From contig NZ_JALM01000019.1 in the NCBI RefSeq assembly GCF_000737195.2, positions 22,790 to 86,789 of the forward strand: a DNA stretch of 64,000 bases. The letters are read 5' to 3'. The DNA is from Sciscionella sediminilitoris (GTDB lineage Bacteria > Actinomycetota > Actinomycetes > Mycobacteriales > Pseudonocardiaceae). Both the position numbers and the translations under genes were made by a program. Below are positions 56,261-64,000 of this stretch, piece by piece (the first letter of the stretch is position 1; each line of letters opens with the position of its first letter). The notes beneath the pieces were generated by a model, which did not search any database, was not told where the DNA came from, and saw only the letters and a list, made by a program, of their open reading frames with translations.

Positions 56261-56701
56261 ATGACTGGACGTACTGTCACGGCCGCGCGCACGGTCGCCG
56301 CGAAACCCGAGGACATCTTCGCGCTGCTGACCGATCCGGCGCGGCACAGCGAGATCGACGGCTCCGGCATGGTCCTGCGGGCGCGCGGCGCCGCCCAGCG
56401 ACTGCGGCTCGGCGCCAAGTTCGGCATGGACATGCGCATGTTCGGGGTCCCGTACCGGATCAGCAACACGGTCGTCGAGTTCGAGGAGGGCCGGTGCATC
56501 GCGTGGCGGCACTTCGCCGGGCACCGCTGGCGCTGGGAACTGGCGCCGAACGAGGACGGAACGACCCTGGTCACCGAGACCTTCGACTACTCGACCACCC
56601 CGGTGGGACGGCTCTACCCACTGGTCGGCTGGCCCGAACAGAACCGGAAGGCGGTCGAGGCCTCCCTCGACCGGCTCGCCGCGCGGTTCGCCGCGCCATG
56701 A
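56261..56701 (+). CDS. SRPBCC (polyketide cyclase/START-like) family protein
   Basis: A 146-residue helix-grip protein: TAARTVAAKPEDIFALLTDPARHSEIDGSG at the N-terminus, then beta-strands and the C-terminal WPEQNRKAVEASLDRLAARF helix. The family binds hydrophobic ligands; no ligand can be named. ATG 56261 follows the fusion gene by 11 bases, with a TAGCCT hexamer overlapping the preceding stop. Its stop overlaps the following lipoprotein ATG. Confidence 0.85.
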   Translation: MTGRTVTAARTVAAKPEDIFALLTDPARHSEIDGSGMVLRARGAAQRLRLGAKFGMDMRMFGVPYRISNTVVEFEEGRCIAWRHFAGHRWRWELAPNEDGTTLVTETFDYSTTPVGRLYPLVGWPEQNRKAVEASLDRLAARFAAP

Positions 56702-57096
56702 GAGCGGCCGCGGTCCTGCTCGCGGTGCTCCTGCTGGCCACCGCGTGCGGGACACCGCGGCACCACGCGCGCACGCGCACCGGTCCGTTACCCGCCGCGC
56801 AGCTCGACGCGAGCGCGCTGCCCAGGGACTACCCGCGCACCGTCGGAATCCGCGACGAGGGGCGCACCCTGCTGGTGCGCGGCAAGGAAGGCGGCTGCTC
56901 GCACGTGAGCGCCGCGGTGACCAGGCAGGACGCCGATTCGGTGCACGTACTGTTCACCGAGAGCCGCCCGCCCGGGCGGCCGTTGTGCACGATGGACCTG
57001 CGCACCCCGGAACTGACCGTGCGGCTCGCCGAACCCCTCGGGGACCGGGTGGTCGAACTGTCCGCGCGCAGCGTCGCCGGGAAACGGCCCGGTTAA
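56698..57096 (+). CDS. Small putative lipoprotein
   Basis: A 132-residue protein with a lipoprotein signal ([14 protein letters not shown], lipobox ATAC, Cys17) and a ~110-residue basic exported domain with two further Cys (GGCSH and LCTMD) that could form a disulfide. No family recognised. ATG 56698 overlaps the SRPBCC stop, so the two are coupled. Ends four bases into the convergent fumarase gene. Confidence 0.7.
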   Translation: MRAAAVLLAVLLLATACGTPRHHARTRTGPLPAAQLDASALPRDYPRTVGIRDEGRTLLVRGKEGGCSHVSAAVTRQDADSVHVLFTESRPPGRPLCTMDLRTPELTVRLAEPLGDRVVELSARSVAGKRPG

Positions 57097-58751
57097 CTGC
57101 GGAAGGCGATCTGCAGTACCGGTTCGAGGGTCTCGGCGAAGAAATCGTTTCCCTTGTCGTCCACGACGACGAACGCGGGGAAATTCTCGACCTGGATTTT
57201 CCAGACCGCTTCCATACCCAGTTCCGGATATTCGAGTACCTCGAGCGCGGTGACGCAGTCCTGGGCGATCTTGGCGGCCGGTCCGCCGATCGAACCCAGG
57301 TAGAAACCGCCGTGTTCGGCGCAGGCGTCCACGACCTGTTTCGAGCGATTTCCCTTGGCCAGCATGACGAATGAGCCGCCAGCCGCCTGGAAACGGTCCA
57401 CATAGGAATCCATGCGTCCCGCGGTCGTCGGACCGAACGAACCGGAGGCGTAACCTTCCGGGGTTTTCGCCGGTCCCGCGTAATAAACGGGATGGTCGCG
57501 GAAATAATCCGGCATCGGTTCACCGGCGTCCAGGCGCTCGGCGATTTTCGCGTGCGCGATGTCCCGGGCGACGATCATCGGACCGGAAAGCGAGACCCGC
57601 GTTTTCACCGGGAGTTCGGACAATTGCGCGCGGATGTCGGACATGGGCTGGTTCAGATCGATGTGTACCACGTCCGCGGAGAGTTCCTCGGATCCCACTT
57701 CCGGCAGGAACCGCGCCGGATCGCGTTCGAGCTGCTCGAGGAACACACCATCCCGGGTGATCTTGGCCTTGGCCTGGCGGTCCGCCGAGCAGGAGACCGC
57801 GATCCCGATCGGCAGCGAGGCGCCGTGCCGGGGCAACCGGATCACCCGCACATCGTGGCAGAAGTACTTGCCGCCGAACTGGGCACCGATGCCGAACTGC
57901 CTGGTCATCTCGAGCACCTGGGCCTCGAGGTCCGTATCGCGGATCCCGTGCCCGGACGGTGACCCCTGGGTCGGCAGATCGTCCAGCGCGCGGGCCGAGG
58001 CGAGCTTGGCGGTCTTGAGGGTGAACTCGGCCGACATGCCGCCGACCACGATCGCGAGGTGATACGGGGGACAGGCGGAGGTGCCGATCGCGCGCAGTTT
58101 CTCCTCGAGGAATCCGGCGAGCTTGTCCGGGTGCAGCAGTGCGGGGGTCGCCTGGAACAGGAAGGTCTTGTTCGCCGAACCGCCGCCCTTGGCCAGGAAC
58201 AGGAACTCGTACGAGGGTTCCTCCCCGTCCGCGTGGTACAGCTCGATCTGCGCGGGCAGATTGCTCTTGGTGTTGCGCTCCTCCCAGAAGGACAGCGGCG
58301 CCTGCTGCGAGTAGCGCAGGTTCAGCTCCTGGTAGGCGTCGAAGACCCCGCGGGCCAGTGCCCGCTCGTCGGCACCGCCGGTGAGCACGGACTCGGTGCG
58401 CTTGCCGATCACGATCGCGGTCCCGGTGTCCTGGCACATGGGCAGCACCCCGCCGGCGGCGATGGCCGCGTTGCGCAGCAGATCGGTCGCGACATAGCGG
58501 TCGTTCCCGCTCGCTTCGGGATCCTCGATGATCGAGCGCAGCTGGGCGAGATGTCCCGGCCGGAGCAGGTGCTGGATGTCACCGATCGCCGTGCGGGCGA
58601 GCAGGGTGAGCGCTTCGGGGTCGACCTCCAGGAAGCGCCGGCCCGCCGCTTCGACGAGGCGCACTCCGTCCTCGGACACGAGCCGGTACTCGGTGGTGTC
58701 CTCCGCGGCGTGCGGCAGGACCTCGGTGAAGTCGAATTCGGGGGTGGTCAA
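57093..58751 (-). CDS. fumA: Fumarate hydratase, class I
   Basis: A 552-residue iron-sulfur fumarase hydrating fumarate to malate. The N-terminal alpha domain has the cluster Cys in [11 protein letters not shown] and the C-terminal beta domain holds the [15 protein letters not shown] segment and a late [13 protein letters not shown] block. Class I enzymes are oxygen-labile; many actinobacteria use class II (FumC), and whether this genome also has one cannot be seen here. ATG 58751. Upstream is the 293-base gap behind sigB. Confidence 0.95.
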   Translation of the reverse strand: MTTPEFDFTEVLPHAAEDTTEYRLVSEDGVRLVEAAGRRFLEVDPEALTLLARTAIGDIQHLLRPGHLAQLRSIIEDPEASGNDRYVATDLLRNAAIAAGGVLPMCQDTGTAIVIGKRTESVLTGGADERALARGVFDAYQELNLRYSQQAPLSFWEERNTKSNLPAQIELYHADGEEPSYEFLFLAKGGGSANKTFLFQATPALLHPDKLAGFLEEKLRAIGTSACPPYHLAIVVGGMSAEFTLKTAKLASARALDDLPTQGSPSGHGIRDTDLEAQVLEMTRQFGIGAQFGGKYFCHDVRVIRLPRHGASLPIGIAVSCSADRQAKAKITRDGVFLEQLERDPARFLPEVGSEELSADVVHIDLNQPMSDIRAQLSELPVKTRVSLSGPMIVARDIAHAKIAERLDAGEPMPDYFRDHPVYYAGPAKTPEGYASGSFGPTTAGRMDSYVDRFQAAGGSFVMLAKGNRSKQVVDACAEHGGFYLGSIGGPAAKIAQDCVTALEVLEYPELGMEAVWKIQVENFPAFVVVDDKGNDFFAETLEPVLQIAFRS

Positions 58752-58998
58752 CGCGGGCTTCCTCGTCTGCGGTGGTGGGATCGGCCAGTGGGGACGTCCA
58801 ACCTACCGCACACCGGGAATCGGCCCCCGGACGTTCGGAAGGCCGGGTCGGCCCCGAAACCGTCCCGGCCTTCCGTGGCAACGCGGATACTCACCGTCGA
58901 TCGAGTAACCGCTGAAAGTAACACCGCATCTACGACCATGCCCGTGGCGGTCGTCACATGTCCAGCGGCCAATCGGGTGATTGCCGCCCGGAAATGCC

Positions 58999-59033
58999 GA
59001 TGCCCGCCGGGGAACCCTTCCCCGGCGGGCATC
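58999..59033. terminator. Terminator hairpin after sigB
   Basis: GATGCCCGCCGGGG and CCCCGGCGGGCATC make a perfect 14-pair stem with a seven-base loop, 11 bases past the sigB stop. The rest of the 58752-58998 gap before fumA shows no further feature. Confidence 0.8.
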
Positions 59034-59044
59034 GTTTGCCCAGC

Positions 59045-60016
59045 TCAGCTGGCGTAAGCGCGCAGTCGCTCGGCGCGGTCGCCCTGGCGCAGTTTCGCCA
59101 TGACCTCTCGCTCGATCTGCCGCACCCGCTCGCGGGAGAGACCGAAGGTCTTGCCGATCTGGTCGAGGGTCTTGGGCTGTCCGTCCCCGAGGCCGTAGCG
59201 CATCCGGATCACGGCCTGCTCCCGCTCCTCGAGGGTGGCGAGCACGCGCCGCAGATCGTCCTGCAGCAGCCCGGAGATCACCGCGTTCTCCGCGTCCCCG
59301 GAGTCGGAGTCCTCGATGAAGTCGCCGAGCGGGGCGTCCTCCTCGGAACCGACCGGCATGTCCAGCGAGACCGGGTCACGCGAGTGGTCGAGCAGATCGG
59401 CGACCTTGGCCGCGGCGATGCCCGACTCGGCAGCGATCTCGTCGTTGGTGGCCTCGCGGCCCAGCTGCTGGTGCAGGTCGCGCTTGATCCTGGCGATCTT
59501 GTTCACCTGCTCGACGAGGTGCACCGGGAGGCGGATGGTGCGGCCCTGATCGGCCATGCCCCTGGTGATCGCCTGCCGGATCCACCAGGTCGCGTAGGTG
59601 GAGAACTTGAAGCCCTTGGCGTAGTCGAACTTCTCCACCGCGCGGATCAGGCCGAGGTTGCCCTCCTGGATCAGGTCGAGCAGCGGCATTCCCCGTCCGG
59701 TGTAGCGCTTGGCGAGCGAGACGACCAGCCGCAGGTTGGCCTCGAGCAGGTGGTGCTTCGCTCGCTCCCCGTCGCGCACGAGCAGCCGCAGTTCCCCGCG
59801 CCGAGCAGCGGAAATGCCCTCTTCGGTGTCGAGCATGTGCGCGGCGAACACACCGGCCTCGATGCGCTTGGCGAGCTCGACTTCGTCCTGCGCGGTCAGC
59901 AGCGCGGTTTTTCCGATGCCGTTCAGGTAGACTCGAACGAGGTCGGCCGCCGGGCTCTGGTTGTCGATTTCGGCTTCGACGCTCGGAGTGGAGTCGATTG
60001 TGGCTGGGACGGTCAT
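59045..60016 (-). CDS. sigB: RNA polymerase principal-like sigma factor SigB
   Basis: A 323-residue group 2 sigma-70 factor. Region 1.2 ([31 protein letters not shown]), region 2 ([56 protein letters not shown]), region 3 and region 4.2 helix-turn-helix ([20 protein letters not shown]) are complete. It lacks the long N-terminal extension of SigA, so it is the stress/stationary homologue. ATG 60016. A GGGAAC-N17-CGTT element upstream suggests control by an ECF sigma factor. Confidence 0.95.
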   Translation of the reverse strand: MTVPATIDSTPSVEAEIDNQSPAADLVRVYLNGIGKTALLTAQDEVELAKRIEAGVFAAHMLDTEEGISAARRGELRLLVRDGERAKHHLLEANLRLVVSLAKRYTGRGMPLLDLIQEGNLGLIRAVEKFDYAKGFKFSTYATWWIRQAITRGMADQGRTIRLPVHLVEQVNKIARIKRDLHQQLGREATNDEIAAESGIAAAKVADLLDHSRDPVSLDMPVGSEEDAPLGDFIEDSDSGDAENAVISGLLQDDLRRVLATLEEREQAVIRMRYGLGDGQPKTLDQIGKTFGLSRERVRQIEREVMAKLRQGDRAERLRAYAS

Positions 60017-60136
60017 GGTGCTCCCTCCCCAAGGGACTGAGTGCGTGCACCATCGCGGCAACGGCGCTTCCGCATTGTGTGCGTGGCGGCCGTTTCACGT
60101 GTCGTGTATGGCGCTGCTTTGCTTGTCACTGGGATC

Positions 60137-60163
60137 AACGCCGGTGGTTGCCAAATCGTTCCC
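60137..60163 (-). promoter_or_regulatory. ECF (SigE/SigH-type) promoter of sigB
   Basis: On the minus strand GGGAAC (60163-60158) and CGTT (60140-60137) are 17 bases apart, fitting mycobacterial SigE/SigH promoters (GGAAC-N16-19-CGTT). It lies 121 bases upstream of the sigB ATG. In M. tuberculosis sigB is transcribed by SigE under stress. Confidence 0.6.
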
Positions 60164-60253
60164 GGCGCTTTCACTTAGGGAGACGTCGTATCCGTCACAA
60201 GGTTGTGCGATTCAGTACCGGTTTCGCTGAGAGCCGCACCACGTCGGCGGCGC

Positions 60254-60682
60254 TCACTCGGTTTCGACCAGAACGGTGAACGGACCGTCGTTCGCGCTGT
60301 GTACGGTCATCTGCGCGCCGAACCGGCCGGTGGCCACGTGCGCGCCCCTGGCCCGCAGTTGCTCGATCACCCGGGTCACCAGCGGCTCGGCCTGTTCCGG
60401 GCGGGCGGCGGCGCTCCACGAGGGGCGACGGCCCTTGCGCGTATCCCCGTAGAGGGTGAACTGGCTGACCACGAGCAGCGGTGCGCCCGCGCTCGCACAG
60501 GACTGTTCCCCGTCCAGGATGCGCAGCTCGTGCAGTTTGCGCGCCATCGTGTCCGCGCTCACCTCGGTGTCGGTCACCGCGGCCCCGAGCAGGACGAGCA
60601 GGCCCGGTTCCTCGATCGCGCCGACGACGGCACCCTCGACCTCGACGGCGGCGTGCTTGACCCGGGCGGTGACCGCGCGCAT
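60254..60682 (-). CDS. dtd: D-aminoacyl-tRNA deacylase
   Basis: A 142-residue DTD, which hydrolyses D-amino acids (and Gly-tRNA(Ala)) off tRNA. The active-site SQFTLYGD motif and the C-terminal NDGPFTVLVE (a variant of the Gly-cisPro NPGPVT motif) are present. ATG 60682 yields MRAVTARV as in the family. The 237-base gap to sigB carries the sigB promoter region. Divergent from the DUF3099 gene. Confidence 0.95.
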   Translation of the reverse strand: MRAVTARVKHAAVEVEGAVVGAIEEPGLLVLLGAAVTDTEVSADTMARKLHELRILDGEQSCASAGAPLLVVSQFTLYGDTRKGRRPSWSAAARPEQAEPLVTRVIEQLRARGAHVATGRFGAQMTVHSANDGPFTVLVETE

Positions 60683-60755
60683 GGGACTCCTCCTTCGACG
60701 GCGCTTGTGGGCGGTGGGAGAATGACGGCGGGGCCGCGACAAGAGAGGTGGTGTC

Positions 60756-61082
60756 GTGAAACGCAGCGAGGAAGCCGACACCCCTGTGTTGATCACCGAG
60801 GCGAAACCCTCCTACGACGAGGAGCTCGCGCACCGTAAACGGCGGTACATGCTGACCATGGGGTTGCGGTTCCCGTGCCTCATTCTCGCCGCGCTCTTCT
60901 ATCACACCTGGTGGCTCGCGATCGGGTTCGTGGTGCTGTCCGTGCCGCTGCCGTGGATCGCGGTGCTGATGGCCAACGACCGGCCGCCGCGCAAGAGCGA
61001 GGACGTCAACCGCTACAGCCACGAACCGGGCAACCGGCTCGAGGCGGCCGAGCGGCAGACCATCGAAGGACGGCAGGACTGA
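60756..61082 (+). CDS. DUF3099 family membrane protein
   Basis: A 108-residue protein of the actinobacterial DUF3099 family with two hydrophobic segments (MGLRFPCLILAALFY and WWLAIGFVVLSVPLPWIAVLM) separated by a short loop. Charged N- and C-termini (ELAHRKRRY; DRPPRKSEDVNRYSHEPG) lie inside. GTG 60756. Rv2709 position. Function unknown. Confidence 0.85.
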   Translation: MKRSEEADTPVLITEAKPSYDEELAHRKRRYMLTMGLRFPCLILAALFYHTWWLAIGFVVLSVPLPWIAVLMANDRPPRKSEDVNRYSHEPGNRLEAAERQTIEGRQD

Positions 61083-61117
61083 GCACGGCCGGTGCCGGGT
61101 GAGGCATCATTGAGGGC

Positions 61118-61384
61118 GTGAGTACGCCTACCCAGGTCTTGCCGGACACCGATACTCGGCCGGAAGGTACCGAGACGACCGGCGATGACACGCCGAAGAT
61201 GTTCCACTACGTCCGCAAGGACAGCATCGCCGAGAGCGCGGTCATGGGCAGCCATGTCGTGGCGCTGTGTGGCGAGGTCTTCCCGGTGACCAAGTCACCG
61301 AAGCCGAACTCCCCGGTCTGTCCCGAGTGCAAGCGGATCTATGAAGGTATGCCGCGCGGCGGTGACGACGGCTCGGACGGCTGA
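61118..61384 (+). CDS. DUF3039 family small protein
   Basis: An 88-residue DUF3039 protein (Rv2708c position). The core FHYVRKDSIAESAVMGSHVVALCGEVFPV is followed by CPEC, giving three cysteines and histidines that could bind zinc. The N-terminal 25 residues are acidic and disordered. GTG 61118, 35 bases after DUF3099, probably co-transcribed. Overlaps the 3' end of the convergent YihY gene by 46 bases. Confidence 0.85.
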   Translation: MSTPTQVLPDTDTRPEGTETTGDDTPKMFHYVRKDSIAESAVMGSHVVALCGEVFPVTKSPKPNSPVCPECKRIYEGMPRGGDDGSDG

Positions 61385-62478
61385 GTCGCGAACTCGGCCG
61401 TCTCGGTGCCCGGGGCGGCCGGGTCCTGCGGGGCCTGGTCCGTGCCGGGCTCCCGCTCGCCGTCGTCCGGGTCCGCGACCTCGGCTGTTTCCGCGTCCGG
61501 GCCCGTGCCGCGCGCGTCCAGCACCTCGGTGTCCTGTACCCGCTCGTAGTCCGCGAGCCGCTTCCAGCGCTTGCGGCTGCGCCGGGACGGCTTCGCGGGC
61601 CATAGTGTCTGGATGGCCGCGTTCAGGTTGGCGCCCGCGACGATGGCGATCCCGATGAAGAAGGTGAACAGCAGGAACGCGATCGGGGCGGCGAGTGCCC
61701 CGTAGCTGTACCCGGTGCGCGTGATGATCGAGATGTAGATGCGCAGCCCGATCGAGGCGAGCAGCACGATCACCATGGCGAGCACCGCTCCGGGCAGCCC
61801 GCGGTGCCACGGCAGCTTGCGGGGGAGCGCGAGCTTGTAGAGCGTGGTCAGCGCGAGCGCCAGCAGCAGCGCGATCACCGGGTAGTAGAAGATGCCGACC
61901 AGTTCGGAGATGTTCTTCGACCAGGCGTTGGGGAACACCGAGGGCAGATAGGTCGGTCCGAGCGCGATGATCGGCAGCCCCACGATGACCACGATCAGGG
62001 CGGCGAGATAGAGCAGCAGGGCGTAAATACGCTGCCAGACGTCGTTGCGCACCCCGTACTGCCCGTAGGCCGAGGTGATCGAGTCGACGAAGGCGGCCAT
62101 CGCCGAGGAACCGGCCCACAGCGAGATCAGGAAACCGACCGAGGCCACCTCGCCCTGCGCGGTGGTCAGGATCTGCTCGACGGTCGGCTTGATGATCGTG
62201 GTGACCACGTTCTGCGTGAACACCTTGTCGGCGAGGTTGATGATGGTGCTCTCGACGTCGGTGACCACCTGCCTGCCCACCCACTTGCCGAGCAGGCCGA
62301 GGCTGCCGAGCACACCGAGCAGCAGTGGGGGCAGCGAGAGTGTCTGCCAGAACGCCGCCTTGGCCGCCTCGGAGAAGATGTTGCCGTGCCAGACGTTGAG
62401 CAGGGTGCGGCGCACGAGCAGCAGCGGTGCCCGTTTCCCGTACCGCTGCTTTCCGGTGTTCGCCTCCGCCGTACCCAT
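61339..62478 (-). CDS. YihY/BrkB family inner-membrane protein
   Basis: A 379-residue YihY/virulence-factor BrkB protein with six predicted transmembrane helices. Family features are FWQTLSLPPLLLGVLGSLG, IISLWAGSSAMAAFVDSIT-like WAGSSAMAAF, and the late APIAFLLFTFFIGIAIVAGANLNAA. The C-terminal ~80 residues are charged, acidic and non-conserved (poly Asp/Glu/Pro), the part overlapping DUF3039. ATG 62478. Rv2707 position. No biochemical role is established for the family. Confidence 0.85.
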   Translation of the reverse strand: MGTAEANTGKQRYGKRAPLLLVRRTLLNVWHGNIFSEAAKAAFWQTLSLPPLLLGVLGSLGLLGKWVGRQVVTDVESTIINLADKVFTQNVVTTIIKPTVEQILTTAQGEVASVGFLISLWAGSSAMAAFVDSITSAYGQYGVRNDVWQRIYALLLYLAALIVVIVGLPIIALGPTYLPSVFPNAWSKNISELVGIFYYPVIALLLALALTTLYKLALPRKLPWHRGLPGAVLAMVIVLLASIGLRIYISIITRTGYSYGALAAPIAFLLFTFFIGIAIVAGANLNAAIQTLWPAKPSRRSRKRWKRLADYERVQDTEVLDARGTGPDAETAEVADPDDGEREPGTDQAPQDPAAPGTETAEFATQPSEPSSPPRGIPS

Positions 62479-62731
62479 GACACCCCTAGCATGGTGTATC
62501 GCCTTCGCGTCCGCGCGGCGACCCGCGCATGTGGCGCGTCGCGCACTGACCGGACCGGGCGGGTCCGATAAACTGACCGACGGCCGCGAGGACGGGGTGT
62601 TTCCTTGTCGTGGCGGTGTTCGCGCGCCATCGCGGTAGCGTTCGAGGACCCGAGGGAGCCCTTGTGACCACGGCCCGGGAGTGTTGGATTGGGAGCCGGG
62701 ACCGTGCCGGGTGGGAAGGAGCAGCGAGTAC

Positions 62732-64000
62732 GTGACGTCCGCGTCGACCGAAGCCGGGGAGCAGACCCAGCAGAGCCGTCAGCCGTTGCGTGCGTGGCAG
62801 CGCCGCGCGCTCACCCGTTACCTCACCGAGAAGCCCAAGGACTTCCTCGCCGTCGCCACACCCGGTGCCGGTAAGACCACGTTCGGCCTGCGGGTGGCGG
62901 CCGAACTGCTCGCCGATCGCACCGTCGACCAGATCACCATCGTGACCCCGACCGAGCACCTCAAGCACCAGTGGGCCGCGGCGGCCGCGGCCGCGGGGAT
63001 CGCCATCGACTCCCGGTTCACCAACTCGACGGGTTCGACCTCCTCGGACTACCAGGGGGTCGCGGTCACCTACGCGCAGGTCTCCATGCATCCGGCCAAG
63101 CACCGGGTGCGCACCGAGCGCCGCAAGACGCTGGTGATCCTGGACGAGATCCACCACAGCGGGGACGCCAAGTCCTGGGGGGACGCGACGCGGGAGGCGT
63201 TCCTGCCCGCGGTGCGCAGGCTCGGGCTCACCGGAACCCCGTTCCGCTCGGACGACTCGGCGATCCCGTTCGTGACCTACGAGGAGGACGCGGAAGGGCA
63301 CCAGCGGTCCAAGGCCGATCACTCCTACAACTACTCGGACGCGCTGGCCGACGGCGTGGTGCGGCCGGTGGTGTTCCTGGCCTATTCGGGCGAGGCGTCC
63401 TGGCGCACCTCGGCCGGTGAGGAGTTCAGCGCCCGGCTCGGCGAGCCGCTGACCGTGGAACAGACCGCGCGCGCCTGGCGCACCGCGCTGGACCCGTCCG
63501 GGGAGTGGATCCCCTCGGTGCTGCAGGCCGCCGACCGCCGCCTCTCCCAGCTGCGCGCCGATGGCATGGCCGATGCGGGCGGACTGGTCATCGCCTCGGA
63601 CCACGAGACGGCGAAGGGCTACGCGCGGGTGCTCGAGCGCGAGACCGGGAACGAACCGGTCGTCGTGCTCTCCGACGATCCGGGGGCCTCGCGCAAGATC
63701 GCCGAGTTCGCCGCCTCCGAGGAGCGCTGGCTGATCGCGGTGCGGATGGTCTCCGAGGGGGTGGACGTGCCGCGGCTCGCTGTCGGGGTGTACGCCACCT
63801 CCGCATCGACCCCGCTGTTCTTCGCGCAGGCGATCGGGCGGTTCGTGCGCGCCCGCAAACAGGGGGAGACCGCCTCGATCTTCCTGCCCTCGGTTCCGGT
63901 GCTGCTCGAGCTCGCCGCGCAGCTGGAGACCGAGCGCGACCACGTGCTGGGCAAGCCACACCGGGAGAAGGACGGCCTCGAGGACGAACTGCTCGCCGCG
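62732..64000 (+). CDS. DEAD/DEAH-box helicase (5' part)
   Basis: A superfamily 2 helicase of which 423 codons are in the window; the frame stays open at the end. Motifs: Q-rich N-terminus, RAWQRRALTRYL, Walker A ATPGAGKTTF, motif Ib region VTYAQV, Walker B DEIHH, motif III GLTGTPFRSD, then the second RecA domain with motif V (MVSEGVDVPRL) and motif VI (QAIGRFVRA). GTG 62732 with GAAGGAG upstream. Similar actinobacterial proteins are ~560-600 residues. The 253-base gap to the divergent YihY gene shows nothing recognisable. Specific function unknown. Confidence 0.9.
   Translation, partial: MTSASTEAGEQTQQSRQPLRAWQRRALTRYLTEKPKDFLAVATPGAGKTTFGLRVAAELLADRTVDQITIVTPTEHLKHQWAAAAAAAGIAIDSRFTNSTGSTSSDYQGVAVTYAQVSMHPAKHRVRTERRKTLVILDEIHHSGDAKSWGDATREAFLPAVRRLGLTGTPFRSDDSAIPFVTYEEDAEGHQRSKADHSYNYSDALADGVVRPVVFLAYSGEASWRTSAGEEFSARLGEPLTVEQTARAWRTALDPSGEWIPSVLQAADRRLSQLRADGMADAGGLVIASDHETAKGYARVLERETGNEPVVVLSDDPGASRKIAEFAASEERWLIAVRMVSEGVDVPRLAVGVYATSASTPLFFAQAIGRFVRARKQGETASIFLPSVPVLLELAAQLETERDHVLGKPHREKDGLEDELLAA

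Noticed and set aside
58752..58998. Possible RNA gene in the gap between fumA and sigB
   Set aside because: No tRNA-like cloverleaf, conserved riboswitch core or promoter/terminator pair around an internal segment was found beyond the sigB terminator.
61385..61800. Pro/Asp/Glu-rich C-terminus of YihY as a separate small gene
   Set aside because: It is continuous in frame with the membrane domain and has no start with a ribosome binding site, so it is a disordered tail.

Overview
The window is high-GC DNA (mostly GC-ending codons, many GTG starts, gene-dense, short gaps) from the chromosome of an actinobacterium. Synteny with the mycobacterial recA-lexA-ideR-sigB neighbourhood, a mycothiol-dependent isomerase-like gene, MptA, RecX, NrdR/NrdJ and several actinobacterial DUF families (DUF3039, DUF3046, DUF3099, DUF4192) point to the order Pseudonocardiales. 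The genus cannot be fixed from the sequence alone. It reads as core chromosome: no insertion sequence, prophage, CRISPR array, rRNA or tRNA was found.

Layout. (1) 1-8.3 kb: end of a class II DAHP synthase, a PASTA-type Ser/Thr kinase (PknL position) divergent from its Rv2175c-like DNA-binding partner, mannosyltransferase MptA, MetF, a DUF885 protein and a GNAT. (2) 8.3-18.3 kb: YbaK-type deacylase, a LexA-box-controlled HEPN gene, a mycothiol-type isomerase, CoaA, the helicase Lhr, a membrane-anchored Hsp70-like protein and DUF3046. (3) 18.3-25.6 kb: GNAT, PPOX oxidoreductase, recA-recX with an SOS box, a small unknown protein and a three-gene succinate dehydrogenase operon of Sdh1 type. (4) 25.6-32.2 kb: gluABCD glutamate ABC importer, a divergent two-component system and a TAXI solute-binding lipoprotein. 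(5) 32.3-44.8 kb: miaB, a membrane protein, DUF349, miaA-dapF, hflX, lexA, a divergent SOS-controlled LysM protein (ChiZ-like), nrdR-nrdJ. (6) 44.8-48.4 kb: a less conserved stretch with a threonine-synthase-like PLP enzyme, two tandem secreted four-cysteine proteins and DUF4192. (7) 48.4-64 kb: ideR-galK-galE operon, rhodanese, acuC with a GNAT/acyl-CoA-synthetase fusion, small proteins, class I fumarase, sigB, dtd, DUF3099, DUF3039, a YihY membrane protein and the start of a DEAD/DEAH helicase.

Themes. DNA damage and dNTP supply dominate: recA, recX, lexA, the LysM division inhibitor, nrdR/nrdJ, Lhr and a HEPN protein, with LexA boxes of the TCGAAC-N4-GTTCGA type in front of four genes. DnaA-box-like TCCACA motifs cluster upstream of recA, nrdR and the DUF4192 gene. 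Regulators (ideR, sigB, PknL, the two-component system) sit beside central metabolism (Sdh, fumarase, MetF, Glu uptake). No single wholly new system stands out. The best leads are the SOS-driven HEPN gene, the Hsp70-transmembrane-exodomain protein, the duplicated secreted C-x5-C-x23-C-x27-C pair with a palindromic operator upstream, and the two-component/TAXI locus that lacks a transporter.
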